64,000 bases of DNA from Rhynchosporium graminicola (GCA_900074885.1 FJUW01000007.1:1941609-2005608), one strand, 5' to 3'. Positions 47,622 to 59,104 are shown, numbered from the stretch's first letter. Numbers and translations are program-made. The notes: generated by a model from the letters alone, not told the origin.

Positions 47622-48041
47622 CTAGTTTGGGGTTGGGGATTGGCAAAGGAGACCTTGGCCCAACTGCAAGATTATGTTAGCTGCATGTCTGGATGATTGT
47701 GTTGTGAAGTACGGAGGACTTACGATTGGGATGAGACAGCACATGTCAATCTTTCCAACGGAAGCGCAGACATCGTTGAACTCAGTAAGGCTGCCTGGAA
47801 TGGTGGGGGCTGAGCAGGAAATGTTAGCTTTTTCCACTTAGGATGAAAGAGGGACAAGAGTGTCAGTGGGAAACATACGGGCTTCGCAGTTGAGATCTGC
47901 AACACCGAGGACATCGACATCGCAGCATTGAGCTGTGCCGGAAGAGCAGAGGGCAATGACTTGGCGCTCGACGTTGGCTGGGAGAGCAAGGGCGCTGGCG
48001 AAGAGGCCGCTGAGGGCAAGAATTTGAGTGAATGAGACCAT
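47622..48041 (-). CDS. Class II hydrophobin, secreted
   Basis: Three exons, 48,041-47,879, 47,809-47,724 and 47,663-47,622, have introns of 69 and 60 bp (GTATGT and GTAAGT donors, CTAAC-type branches) and encode 96 residues. A signal peptide (MVSFTQILALSGLFASALA) precedes the eight-cysteine pattern C-x6-CC-x11-C-x16-C-x8-CC-x10-C. The x11, x16, x8 and x10 spacings are those of class II. The first loop has 6 residues, shorter than the usual 9. Hydrophobins self-assemble at air-water interfaces and coat hyphae and spores. Both introns fall between conserved cysteines, and splicing restores the last block (LGQGLLCQSPTPN). A TATA-like CTATAAG lies on the minus strand about 130 bp upstream. Confidence 0.94.
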
Positions 48042-50097
48042 ATTTGCGGTGGAGGAGATTGATTGGTAGTGAAAAATGGTAGTCGTGTTGGGTGATAGTG
48101 AAGTGAGATTGTTTGATTGTTGATGAGGATGAAGATGAGGTGATTTCTGGAGGGAATTCGTGTTCATCTTATAGATTTCCTCTTCTCTACTCAGGAGAGA
48201 AAAATTGTCTACATCCTCGCTGTCTTCAGCCATGATCGTCATCAGTCACGCTGGCACGATGATGCTGGTCCAAGTTCATCTCGACCAGTACCCAGTAGTG
48301 GAGAACTTGCTCCTGGAATAGTCGTCATTCTAGTAGGGATTCCTCCAGGGCATGTGATTTATCGTTTGGCAAAGCTCAGTGAAGCTTGGATTCAAAAGAG
48401 TTTTCATGCACTACTTCAGAGCACCGCTCGGCCCATTGCCGTCAATGTAACCCTTGAGCTCGTTTACATCAAATCAGAAGCGTTCCTGGCTTAAGGAGCG
48501 TCACTGACGTTGCCACTTAGACGCAGGGCTCAGCTATTCAAGGGTTTGGAGAAACAGCGGATCAGATGGAAAGCCTCAAACGGGTTTTACCCGAAGCCGT
48601 AGAAAGACTTTACGTCTAATAGACCCCTTTTACTGATACATTGGCACCTCAGGGGCCTTGGTCTTCTCCGTCATACTACCATCCTTGTCATATGCGAAGA
48701 CGTCTATCAAGCCTTCGCTTAGAATACTGTTCCTGAAATACTGTCTCAGAAAGCCAAGTTCTGCCCGCACTGAGGCACCCGTACCTTAAGCCTAACCTTA
48801 TATACAAATCTCCGATGGAATATGGAATATATGAGTATAGCCTGTGGGCCTGGAGCAATGAATTCTCATGAACAGAAATCGCCAATAGGTGAAGCAGGCA
48901 GAAGGAACCACAAACACTTGCAACATTTGTGACCTGAAGTCCAGAAGATTTTGCATCCTACTCCAGGGCTCAAAGTTCGAGCGCCACACACGCAAAAGTG
49001 AAAATGAAAAGGAAAGGAGATACAAAAATCAAGGCTAGAACGCAGGACAGTTAAAGGTCCGATCTCTGAATAACGTGTACCCACAAAGACTTCCACGTGG
49101 CGAAAGTCTCCGTTGCAGCGTCCATCCGGGTCGGTTCGAGCAGAAAGAGCCGGAGCGATTCGACGAGTAACATTTCCCCTTCCATTGAGCCCTTCAATAA
49201 GCGGGGTAGCAAGGACGAGACTGGGGTTTGTTGACATGCATCCAGGATTATAACAGCCGCTGATCCTGCTTTCGCAGCATGGGTACAGGCTCATCTCACC
49301 CAATCTAGGCGATGAGGCAGGAAGCGATTTAGTCTGGAACCGAAGAGGGTATAACGGCCGCCATTAAGTCTCCGTCATCGTTACCGAATTGACGGTTCTT
49401 CTGGTTTGGTCCTGCTGTTGTCCGGCAGTGGAATGGCTCCCTGCCCGGTACAAGCGAGGTGATTACTTAGATGTACGTACCGTACAGCATGCCGGTAGCC
49501 ACGGAGTGGAGTATTGTTTGGAATTGGTCATAAAGTCATAGCCGACTCATGATTCATCCTCTGCTGCACGCGTTAAAAGTGATTTAGGTAGATTGAAATA
49601 GATGGGAAACGTGGCACACTGACCATGCTCCGAACTATGTATTTTGCTGTTTGATATTGGCATGGTTGGTGTATTGATATGACAATTTGAACATGGGCAG
49701 AAATCTTGCTTGAAATGCCGTTGACTCCCTGTCGCTGATGAGGTAATCATGCCAAGGCTTCCGAGCGGCTGGCGATTCTCCAAGAAATTGTAACTGTGCA
49801 ACAAGAACCATCGAGACTGAGAGTATTCATTTGACAGTCTAATGGTTCGTACTACAGTCATATTCGCCACGCTATGAAACACCCAGTAATAGTAGTTTAA
49901 ATTTCCAATCATGCAATGATTCATACCCAACCATAATCAAACCACCTTGAAAACACAACGACACATGGACAGCAATTTCGGGGACTTTTTTCCAGCTTCA
50001 CAACCCGTCTCTCAGTCGATATTTCGTCACCAGAATCCTCACCGTGCTCCCTTTTACGCACACCGCTCACTGCATTGCTGCAACTTTGCTTGGAATC
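48042..50097. other. Intergenic region, presumed hydrophobin promoter; no gene seen
   Basis: These 2 kb contain two longer minus-strand frames (49,303-48,866, Cys-containing, and 49,930-49,547). I cannot link either to a family, a signal peptide or a splice-consistent gene, and both are left uncalled. No repeats, tRNA or RIP signature are visible. The part nearest 48,042 should carry the hydrophobin promoter and 5' UTR. Confidence 0.45.
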
Positions 50098-51390
50098 CTA
50101 GATGTGCTTGCATGGCACAAACCTTTGAATTCCGAACTGGCGATCCAAAAACTCAAATTGTCGCTGATTCATGAGACTCAAAGAGCCAATTTTAGCTTGC
50201 AAGCCGCCCTTCGCTGGGGCTTCACCGACCCAAAGTTGCTTATCCGCACCGTCTAAGTGTCCTAAGTTGTCCATGATGCGTTCCGCATTCATTCTGGGCT
50301 CGAAGTAGATGGCTTGTTCAGCTCCAGTGACCAGAACAGGACACCGAACTCTATCTAGATACTCGGTGCCTTCTGGAGATTGCAAAGTCATTGTCTGCAT
50401 GAAGCGCATCATCTCAGCAGGATTTTGTACACCATAACACCATTCGTTTTGTGCGAACTCCCATGCGAGCTGGAAGTTGAACTTGCTCATGAATCTGCTA
50501 ACCGAGTTGAAGAGACTGTCGCTGATGGTACCGCTCAGCCAGCCATTGATGAAAAATCCCGGCATTCGACTCTTGACAATATCGAACATGTTGTAGAACC
50601 CGTCGCAAGAGATGCATGCCTTGATCCTGGAGTCAGAAGCTGCACGGAGAGCGAAGTATCCTCCCATTGTGGCTCCGAGCACCGCGATGCGGTCCAAGTC
50701 GAGCTCAAGTCTCTCGTTATCAGGCTCAAGGACGTTGAAGAGATGGTCGAGGACCTTCCCAGTCACGTACTCCCAATCTGGTCGAAGAGTCGTTCCGTCA
50801 CGCCTGATTGAAAGACCTTGACCTGGACCATCGAAAGACAGAACAGCATATCCGCGAGGAATTGCTCCAGCAGCGCCGTAGAAGTACAACTCTTCTCCGG
50901 TCGAATCCAACCCACCAGTTTGCAGGATGACAGGGACACGCCCAGGGACACGGCTCTCGGTAGTCGGCATATAAAGACGAGCAGGAAGCTCAAGTCCCTT
51001 GTCATATGGAATATTGAAGGAGATGACCTCGGAGTCGAGAAGAGCTACACCACGGTCGTGTGCATAAGCACTCTTCTGTATGGAAGCAAGAAGACGCGGA
51101 TCTTGAGGATTGAGATGCAAGAAGAACTCGCTGGACCGATAGTAATTGGATGCTCTGAGAAACGCCCATCGTCCTGCGACCTTGTCTCCGGAAGCAAGTG
51201 CCTCCTCTCCAAGCTTCGTTGCCTCGTCACCCCATGCGTCCCATGTCTCGTACCATAGCTCTGGGTTGTCATCTTTCAGTTTTGATCGAGCATCGAGACA
51301 CTCTCCTATCTCAGCGCCTTGGAATGGTGCAGAGCCAAGAATACGGAGAAACTCGAAGTCGAAGAATCCAGATTTGAAGAACTTGAACAT
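50098..51390 (-). CDS. FrsA-like alpha/beta hydrolase with Thr at the nucleophile position
   Basis: One exon encodes 430 residues starting MFKFFKSGFFDFEFLRILGS; the ATG at 51,390 is the first in frame (the frame further upstream has none). The N-terminal helical part and the hydrolase core (PVILQTGGLDSTGEELYFYG, YAVLSFDGPGQGLS) place it with FrsA/2,6-dihydropseudooxynicotine-hydrolase-like enzymes. That group includes many fungal proteins near secondary-metabolite genes. The nucleophile elbow reads LGATMGGYFALRAAS, so Thr241 stands where the GxSxG serine is expected. The usual acid motif (VTGAEQAIYF) also looks changed. Substrate unknown. It is divergent from the NDUFAF2 gene across about 2 kb. 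A CACGTG lies 185 bp upstream. Confidence 0.88.
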   Translation of the reverse strand: MFKFFKSGFFDFEFLRILGSAPFQGAEIGECLDARSKLKDDNPELWYETWDAWGDEATKLGEEALASGDKVAGRWAFLRASNYYRSSEFFLHLNPQDPRLLASIQKSAYAHDRGVALLDSEVISFNIPYDKGLELPARLYMPTTESRVPGRVPVILQTGGLDSTGEELYFYGAAGAIPRGYAVLSFDGPGQGLSIRRDGTTLRPDWEYVTGKVLDHLFNVLEPDNERLELDLDRIAVLGATMGGYFALRAASDSRIKACISCDGFYNMFDIVKSRMPGFFINGWLSGTISDSLFNSVSRFMSKFNFQLAWEFAQNEWCYGVQNPAEMMRFMQTMTLQSPEGTEYLDRVRCPVLVTGAEQAIYFEPRMNAERIMDNLGHLDGADKQLWVGEAPAKGGLQAKIGSLSLMNQRQFEFLDRQFGIQRFVPCKHI

Positions 51391-51574
51391 TTCGACTTTC
51401 TTTTCGCCTGTGGGCCGAGGGAAGTTCAAGGGAAGAGATTTGGTTCTGGAAGCAGCGACTGTATCATAAGTGGTCAAAGATAAGTAAATCTCTTTCCAGT
51501 ACCCAATATCTCACAAAGCTTCGGTTTTAAGTCTTAAGAACAATTCGGCGCCTGATTGGAAGTCTGGGAAGGAT

Positions 51575-51580
51575 CACGTG
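51575..51580. promoter_or_regulatory. CACGTG E-box-type motif upstream of the hydrolase gene
   Basis: A perfect palindromic CACGTG lies 185 bp upstream of the hydrolase ATG. bHLH and some bZIP factors bind this core. Function is inferred from position alone. Confidence 0.3.
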
Positions 51581-53226
51581 TTGTCGGCGCGTTTCCCAGC
51601 TCATTTGCTTTTGCACAAGCCAGACCAATTTTTACTTGCTGTTGCATCAGTCGTACCGAAGGAGATCGGTATTTCTTTGCTTAAAAAAGATGCCGAGTCA
51701 TCTTTGCCGACTGATCGTCGTCATCAGAAGGGTCCGAAATACCCCGTACCCCGAGCTTGTTCGAGACGCCACCAAGAACTTTACCTTATACTTCGCAGAG
51801 GGCAGTCTGAATAAGTTATGCTCTTCAAACCATCAAATCGCCGCCATTGGTCCTGGAATATCTTCATTCATTAAGCTATTAATTGAGGTGATGAAATAAT
51901 GCTATCCTCGCTTAGCGATCCACTTCATTTCCCAATATCAACATGCGATTTCGGCACCAAAAGAAAACAAAAAGAAATGGAAGACCTTAAATATCTTTCA
52001 ATTAGATGAAATTAATACGAAAATAACAAATACTACTCCCAAAATTATTCTCAGAAGCAAAAAGTTCGGCCCGGTATCGCTTAGTGCCTACATCTTTTGT
52101 TGTATGTTGTGGTCTCTTATTTCAGACAACACCCGTCCCTTTAGTTCCAGATTAACAGTGGCGATCTTCAAGAAGAGCTCGTTTCTTGCTGTCTGGTGTC
52201 AAAACTTGTTATTTTCATTGACATACCAGTCAAAGTGGGGAACAGGTTTGACTCGGCTAAAAACATATTTGTTAAATTCAACTCCAAATCAAATCATAAA
52301 ATTATCTCTGTGGTCACCAACGACCAAAGGCTTATAAACCATATTCTACGCTTTAATATCTCCGTATGGTGACTTAAAGCTGTGATCGAGGTAAGCATGT
52401 CATGAAGTTTTGTGTCACTTCACAGGCATCGAATGTCACAAATCGCGGCAGTTCAAATTCGTGATGGGCGAAGCCCAGGAGCTGGCATGTGACTGCACTT
52501 CAACGTGGATCTGCTACTCGACTCTTGATTAACATTAAGTACAAGGTTTTTCAATGGAAAGAGCTGCTTCCATTTACTTGCTTTTGTCAAAGAATTTCAA
52601 ATGAATGGTACCCTAGCGTAAGTCTCTATATCTTGTCAAAGTTGGGGGCTTTCCTGACGTTCCTGGTCCTCGCTTGATTTCGCCCATCACGAAATGGAAC
52701 CGCCTCGAATGCGCTCCACAGTGATTCGTTCACTTCCTATTTTTTTGCAATATCTATGTATGTCCTCTTTCAATACCTCGTTTTTTCTCCAATAATCTTA
52801 TGTATAATTCTGAACTTTATTCCCATTTCTCAAGGAGAAGTTACAGTTTTGGTGAAGATATTGCCTTCCCAATCCACACTTCGGAAGACGATGGTGGATG
52901 AAACGTCAATGAACTGTTCCATCTACCTCCATACTAGTCTTGAAGAATATGGAGACATCCAATCATCACCGTGAAATCGTTGCCTTATTGACAAACTTTA
53001 GAATAGCACGATGGCTGACGATCAGTGTTTTGGAAATACTTAACCGTGGAACTTCGGCCTTCGAGAACCTGCTTTTCTTTTTGAGTATGCTTGTTTAATG
53101 CGCTCTAAGCACCACAAAGCATTTCGATGATCGTCTTCAATGATTTATACCCCCACAAAAGGATTCCAGAAAGATGAAGTAGGAGACATCGCCTAAAACA
53201 ATTTAATAGTGGAGCAGTCACGTAAC

Positions 53227-53232
53227 CACGTG
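53227..53232. promoter_or_regulatory. CACGTG motif upstream of the NDUFAF2-like gene
   Basis: CACGTG lies 117 bp upstream of the ATG, with a second CACGT seven bases before it (TCACGTAACCACGTGATG). In fungi such sites often serve bHLH factors, including Cbf1-type regulators of mitochondrial genes. That link is inference. Confidence 0.35.
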
Positions 53233-53348
53233 ATGAAGATTTGGTGTGATAAGAAGACGTGCGCTCGGGCCGCTCCAAAATCATAGCTTCGAACTTTCTT
53301 AGGACTTCATCATGACGAGTTCCAATGAATCAATTACACATCTTTAAC

Positions 53349-54097
53349 ATGTCTCCCCAAACACCCAGCACATTCACAACATTGTGGTTCAGGTGGAAAG
53401 CTCTCAAATTACCATGGCGGAAGAGAGTTCTTAAAGGTATATTTCCTGATTTCGATGCCTTGATTGATAATGTCCATTTTAAAGCTACAATTCGTAGATT
53501 CGCCTGCTAAATATTGCAGGTCTCGACCTGCAAGGCAACACATTCTGGGAGTTCGCCGACGCGCTCTCTGCAGATAAACATCGCATGCGCAGGATTGTGC
53601 AATATCCACCGTCGACTCATTACAGCGAAATCAAAATATCGCCACAATGGCACCAATGGCTGCGGCATACCCGACATGAACCTCCTTCCCTGGTCGAACA
53701 GTCTCAGGATCTCGTGCGGCAGAGGAACCTCAAGGTGCTTGCTGCTCAGGCTGATGCGCGGTGGGCTGCGAAGCCGAGTTTCTTGGATTCGCCGGAGAAG
53801 AGGCAGCCGTTACCTGCTACGCAGATTGAGGACTCGGCAGCTGGAAGGGTAGAGGGAGATGCAGAATCTATGGTCTCAGAACAGGCTGCCGGACATACAG
53901 TAGCGCAGGAGGGGAATACACAAAAGACACAGGTCGCAGATGGACACGATCGGCTCAATGAGCGACTGCAACAGGAAGAGAAGAAGCCGAACGCGGAAGA
54001 CAGGAAGAAAGACGATCCTTGGAAGAATGTACGAGGAGGGCCGAGTGAGGAGTGGCAGCCCTCAGCTTGGACGGGAAATATCGCGCCTCGGAGGTGA
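53349..54097 (+). CDS. NDUFAF2-type complex I assembly factor (N7BML-like)
   Basis: Exons 53,349-53,436 and 53,520-54,097 flank an 83-bp intron (GTATAT donor, TGCTAAAT branch, TTGCAG acceptor) and encode 221 residues. The splice makes KGLDLQGNTFWEFADALSAD followed by RMRRIVQY and WHQWLRHTRHEPPS. This is the NDUFA12/NDUFAF2 family signature (Gly-Asp-Leu-x-Gly-Asn-x-Phe/Tyr-Trp/Phe-Glu, then a Trp-x-x-Trp-Leu-x-x-Thr/His-Arg block). The long acidic and charged tail favours the assembly factor over the NDUFA12 subunit. It would act in the mitochondrial matrix during late assembly of NADH:ubiquinone oxidoreductase. An in-frame ATG at 53,325 would add eight residues. Confidence 0.87.
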
Positions 54098-54697
54098 TAA
54101 TGATACTATGACTCCACTCTGAAACAATTCAGTTTGCTCGGTCTATTTGCAGTGCGTCTAAGCGGGGACCTCACACAGGTATGCTTAGTCATTCAGACTT
54201 CTCTTTAAGATTCTAGCAAGTGCCAGTAATGTCTTAACAGCTGATTTTCTCACCGTATACATAAGCTGGAGAGCTGTGAGGACTTCTGCTTTCTTTCTGT
54301 GTGGATCTTTCACCGAGGACAAAGTTTCGTTTAGTAGCGAAACTCTATTGGGATTGACAACAATCCAGTAATCCTCCCTTATTGAGGTCTTGCTTATCAA
54401 ACACATGAGATGTCAAGAGGAAAATACAATTGCCGTTTTGCACAGCTGAAAGCAATTATATTAATTCATGGAATGGAATTCATTAAATTTGATGTCCCCT
54501 TTTGTGTTTCCAACGCGCCGCTTTTCCCCAAAATTTCAGTCATTTCCTCGTTATTATGATCCATGTGTATCGCTTCGATTATACGCTCTCTTGAGCAGAG
54601 AAGAAATCGTTAAACGATTTCGCCATCAATCTCTCTCACACCAAGGCTCCGCAAAGCCCGAGTTTCTATGTCAGCCCGGCACCCCCAGAAAACACTC
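54098..54697. other. Region between convergent genes, no gene seen
   Basis: This 600-bp gap lies between the stops of the NDUFAF2-like gene (+) and the spherulin-4 gene (-). A few short frames occur, none convincing. It should contain both 3' UTRs. Confidence 0.5.
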
Positions 54698-55873
54698 TCA
54701 CTTCGCTGCCATGTCCTGAGCAAATCCTGCCCAGCCATCCCAAAAGCTCGAGTAGTAATCGACCGACAGGCCAGTCAGGAAAACACTCCCAGCTACACGT
54801 CTGAGATCCTTCACCAACTTATTCTCCTTCTTGCTAGAAAGAGAGGGTGGGAAGTTGTGGACAACTGCTGCCAATTTTGAACGGTCGTTCTTAGACGAGG
54901 ACTGGAAGGCCGAGATGGTCTTGTGGAAACCGTAGATCTGGTAGGTCTCGTACGTGCCTTCAAATACGACGGAGAGGTTGCAGGATGGCATGAAGCGCTG
55001 ATCTGGAATGGTTCCTGGGTTTTGAATGATCTACCTCGTGTCAGCGGAAAGTTCTGTCTGAGGACTTTTCGATATGTTTAGTTTGACGTCGATCAGATTG
55101 TTGCTTGGTTCAGACCGGTTGGCCAATAAATCATGTGAGGACTTACAAGAGGATCGCTCCCAAGCCCAGCATCAGACCTGATGGCAGCAGCGACGTTCTC
55201 TAGATACTCTTGAGCACTAGCATTCCATATAGATGGCGTCTCATCCAAGAAGATGCCTCTCATCCCCAGGTTCGGAATCGAACTGTTGGTAGCCCACCTA
55301 GAGTAGACTTGAATGTCCGCTAAAGCCAGAGAAATATTTCTACTGGTCCATCTCGTCGAAACATAACCCACCGTTCTCACATTCGGGTAAGAGTTGAGTT
55401 TGGAAATGTCTCTCGTGTAATTGCCATCTGGCAGTGCTTCATCTCCAGGTCCACTAGCTGGGTTTACAACAGCTGTGAAATTGAGATCGGGATACCGCTC
55501 AGCTCTACAGACAATTAGCTCACGAGATTTCCCCAGAAAGTCCCTGCTGAGTCGAAAACCAATACATATACCAAAAAAAACACAAAAAAGACGGAAGAAA
55601 TACTCACGCCTCAAACAATGGATCCCAAGCCCCAGGATCCGGATACACATAGAGCGGAACCAACACCGCAGACCTCGGCGCCGGACCACTACTATTCTTC
55701 TTCCTCCCAAACATGACTGCAATCGGCACCACGATCGCCGTGATCACGACCAGCGACACCAGAAGCGAGAGAATCCACAACGGCACACCACAAAACCTCG
55801 ATTTGCAGTTCCGACGTGCCGGCTTCGGATGTTCATAATCCGAAGATGAATGGAGCTCTGGAGAGGATTTCAT
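54698..55873 (-). CDS. Spherulin-4 family protein with N-terminal membrane anchor
   Basis: Exons 55,873-55,608, 55,504-55,147 and 55,030-54,698 (introns 103 and 116 bp, GTGAGT and GTAAGT donors) encode 318 residues. A cytosolic Pro/Ser-rich tail (1-30) leads to one hydrophobic segment (about 31-54, WILSLLVSLVVITAIVVPIA). The extracellular domain then begins with VLVPLYVYPDPGAWDPLF and continues with FTAVVNPASGPGD, YPNVRTVGYVSTRW, MRGIFLDETPS and VFEGTYETY. These are hallmarks of the spherulation-specific family 4 domain, a TIM-barrel-like fold named after a slime-mould spherulin. Conserved Asp/Glu residues suggest glycoside hydrolase-like chemistry, unproven here. The architecture suggests a type II membrane protein at the cell surface. 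Confidence 0.9.
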
Positions 55874-57172
55874 GAGTGCGGTTGTGATGCTGTTGATGCC
55901 GTTCAGGCGTTCGGCCTAGGCAGCTGGCTGGACTGGCTAACCTTTGGGTGGCTGCAGGGGTTTGGTGTAGTGAGAGCGGGGGGCTGACGGACCAAGTCAC
56001 AAGCTAAAATCCTCTTCGGAATACTGGGGATTCTTTCTCGTCTCTTTCCTTTCTTTCCTCTTTCCTCTTTCCTCTTCGCGGTTGAAGAAGGAGAATAACC
56101 CTTGGAGGATGGTTACGGAACGAATGTTTGGAACGTGGTGTGCCACACAAGATGAAACTCGAAGTAGGGATTTGATCGATCGACTAGAAGCTCGCTATAG
56201 CAAGTCGTGACAAAAGGACGCTGGATTGGTCAAGTTCGTAACGTCGGATTATGGCTGGCAGTAGTAGGCAGGTAAGGAATCGGCCGTTCGAATTTCTAGT
56301 GCACAATAAGTATGAACGAGAACAGAAGAGGGAAGGGCGGATTTCTCTTCACTTCTCACTGCTTTCTGCAGAGAGGGATTTAAATAGATCTCATCAGGTC
56401 TAACCGGTCACGGTAAACACGGCTGAAAACAGCTGTTTCAATACGAGGCGCTTGAGGGCTGAGAGGTCCAAACACCTGCGGGTGAGATGCCAAGGCGAGC
56501 CAAGAGAGGCAGATCTTTGTTTGGCCACTCCACTTTGTGCCACTTTATGCCACTTTATGGTGGGTGTGCTAGGCAAATGGCGTTAGTCTATTGAAACAAA
56601 CTGATGCAGTGATGATGCGTCCGTCTACTGGCGGAGATCCGAGTACTTTGATGATGGACCCTACTTTTGCCAGCCTTGCGTCTGGGGGTTCAGCCCTGCG
56701 ACTTAATTCGAGGTTGGTTCTCCCTAAGTCCCTCGATGAGAAGACATCACATACATCTAGATGTCTGAGGAAATACTTGAGAGTCTTTGATATAGAATAC
56801 TTGACTCTAGAGTGTGATACTTATACAATACACCGTGCGAGATGTGCAACGATATGGATATTCCATAATTAGCGCGTTGTGAAGGTCCTATGAGAGGACT
56901 TCCTTCAACCCGCAAGATATCAGATCGCAATAGTTACCTTCGTCGTTGAACGCTCTTGTCCATTTCTTCTTCTCAATCGCGCGCTTCCCTTTTGATTCTT
57001 GGGGAATTCCTCATCTCCGGCGACCTGGGACCCAACATCCAATCTTCAATATTGTGGTCAGCTTCCCGTTTCGAGATGAACGATGGGAAAATTAGGAGCT
57101 CAAGGAGATATGAATACTGTTCAGAGGAGAATCAAGCGCACCAAATTCTGAGATCAAACGGAAAGAAAAGGA
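55874..57172. other. Intergenic region with CT-rich tract, no gene seen
   Basis: The stretch is the presumed promoter of the spherulin-4 gene (left) and the 3' region of the next gene. A pyrimidine run of repeated CTTTCC/CTCTTTC units lies at about 56,035-56,080, common in fungal promoters. Three near copies of TGCCACTTTATG lie in tandem at about 56,535-56,560. A 93-codon frame at 56,591-56,872 (+) has no recognisable features. Confidence 0.5.
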
Positions 57173-57811
57173 CTAAAATGACCCACCTTGCATAGCCAAC
57201 CAGTCACTCCAGGTACTCTCGGCCTGCTGTATCTCTTTCTCCCCCGCATCCTTCAAGGGGCTGAGAAATGGTACTGTCTCATCAGGACCCATATCATATG
57301 CCTGCTTGACACTCAACCAATTCGTGCTCTTCGCAGCAAACATGTAATTCCTGCGTTCAACTTCGTGCAGCTGCCCTATCCCAGCTAGCCAATCATCTCC
57401 AAAGAAGCCGTGTAATATGCCCGGAGTATCATGTCCAGTAACAACCAATCTTCTGATATATGGGAGGAGGGACACGGCTTGTGTTTGTTGGTGATGTAGT
57501 GCGTTTTGTTGTCGGAGGTGAGGCGCATCTTGTCCTGCCGAGCGCGGTGATGATGCGTTGGAGGATATGACGGGGTTCGGTTGTTTCTGGAACGGGAGTT
57601 GAATGTTCAGGAATGCCGCAAGGGCTTGCACTACGCTCTCGTGTTGAGCATGATCGAGGAAGAATCGAAGGCAGTTCTGGAAATGAGGGTACCACTCTAG
57701 GACATCGAACTGTGGTGCGTTATGCTGTGCTCGAGGAGAACTGCCGTACTGTGCAAAAGGTGGGGTCTCGAATGCTTGGGACGATGATCCGGCTTGGCTA
57801 TTGAATGCCAT
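57173..57811 (-). CDS. Conserved fungal protein of unknown function
   Basis: The single frame encodes 212 residues from a true ATG at 57,811. A low-complexity N-terminus (about 1-33) is followed by a block rich in aromatic residues (FDVLEWYPHFQNCLRFFLDH, VQALAAFLNIQLPFQ). After a Ser/Gln-rich linker comes a second block (SLLPYIRRLVVTGHDTPGIL, HGFFGDDWLAGIGQLHEVER, RRNYMFAAKSTNWLSVK). I recall this pattern from fungal proteins loosely labelled as apoptosis-inhibitor-like, a label with no support here. The end (LAMQGGSF) may not be the true C-terminus: a GTGGGT donor-like site sits there, but the nearest acceptor leaves only 39 bp. No membrane or signal segment is visible. Confidence 0.75.
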   Translation of the reverse strand: MAFNSQAGSSSQAFETPPFAQYGSSPRAQHNAPQFDVLEWYPHFQNCLRFFLDHAQHESVVQALAAFLNIQLPFQKQPNPVISSNASSPRSAGQDAPHLRQQNALHHQQTQAVSLLPYIRRLVVTGHDTPGILHGFFGDDWLAGIGQLHEVERRNYMFAAKSTNWLSVKQAYDMGPDETVPFLSPLKDAGEKEIQQAESTWSDWLAMQGGSF

Positions 57812-59068
57812 TCTTCTGTAGATCGGACATCAAGCTGTCAGACAAGACCAATTGAGCAAAGCTCTAACAAGCAGACCGGGGCGGCTGGGAGAAGGTTTGA
57901 AGATAGAGTGAGGGAGTGGGTTATCTTTCTTACCGTGGTACTGGTAAAGTAGCTCTAGATAGCGGGACTGAACAACCTTACTGACCCCTCAATAAGGCGC
58001 GATGCACTGTCTTCTCGAAGAGAAAGAAGAGAAGTAGGAGTCGTTGGTTGTATGTATGTGAGGAGTGGAGACGAAGCTCTTTGACTAAGTCACCGGCAGG
58101 ATAGTTTGGGCGTTTGATGCAGTGATGCTAGCTGGCGGGAATGATGGCCACAGTCGTTTGGTTTGCTTGCAGTAGCAGAGTATAGCCACGAAGCTTGAAC
58201 GAAATGCTCTTTCCTTGGCCATTGAAGCCAGGCGTCACTCTGCCAGTGCGGGTCGCTCATATATATATCGTGCAAGGTGCGATTGTGAATTCAATAGTGT
58301 ACTTCGAGAGCAAGAGCGATCTGGCTTCTAGTCAAGACTCGAGAGAATGTGCAGCTGATAGCTGACAGCTGGTGGTTGTTAGTGAAAAGAACGTCAAATC
58401 GGCTTGTTCAGATTAGCAGATGAACACAACGCATGGCATGGTATCGCACGGCATGGTTGCATCCTAACTGGGACGAACGACGACCGGGATACATACTTAG
58501 TAGAGTAGATGAAGATGGCGGAGAACAGCAGGGCGAACCTTGAGGTGGGGGGGGGGAAGAAAGTCTGAGGCTGATATCCCTGTTCCATCCGTAGGCAGTT
58601 GTTAGTTGGTACAGTATAGATAGAGTTTCGAAGAAGCGGAGCGTAAGAAGCATTTCCTGTCAGGCGCCAATTGAAGATGGCGTACAGAGTATATTCATTC
58701 ATCCATCCAGTAGTTCACTGACCTCAAAGCAACGCGGGCATGATAGAGGGGAAAGAATTGAGTGAGACATGATGTGGAAGCTTGACTGCGAGCTAGCTAG
58801 CTACCTACCTGACTAGAGGGGAACGTTCGGCCCTGCAGCTGAGATTCAATGGGCTGAAGCCGAAGCGGAAGCCCCTCCCTCCCCTGTCTTGCTGAAGCCA
58901 CATTTTACTTATAGTGCAACGATTGCAATGTCTAAGATCTGTGGCACAACCAGACAACTAACTACCTACCTACCTACCAGGTACAATTATCCCTGCCGGT
59001 TATAGTCCGCAGGTAGATGTCTCGGTAGGTTAGTCAGGATATATTCCTGTCCTGGTTGGGTTGCCATA

Positions 59069-59072
<4 letters not shown>

Positions 59073-59104
<32 letters not shown>

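Larger units (their letters stand above)
51391..53348. other. Divergent intergenic region, no gene seen
   Basis: The region lies between the hydrolase (-) and the NDUFAF2-like gene (+). Small frames at 51,578, 52,104, 52,489 and 52,756 (+) look random: no domains, and they overlap several frames. Two CACGTG palindromes are present, each near one of the two genes. The middle part (about 51,900-53,200) is somewhat AT-richer but without the stop-rich TpA bias of the transposon block. Confidence 0.5.

Noticed and set aside
48866..49303. A 145-codon minus-strand frame with several cysteines
   Set aside because: No signal peptide, no repeat of cysteine spacing, overlapping frames of similar length, and no splice-supported extension. 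It was left uncalled, though it cannot be excluded.
50380..51258. Long plus-strand frames opposite the hydrolase
   Set aside because: They are shadows of the codon structure of the hydrolase gene.
51391..51477. A hydrolase start at 51,477
   Set aside because: The codon is TTG. Family members begin MFKFF-like, matching the ATG at 51,390.
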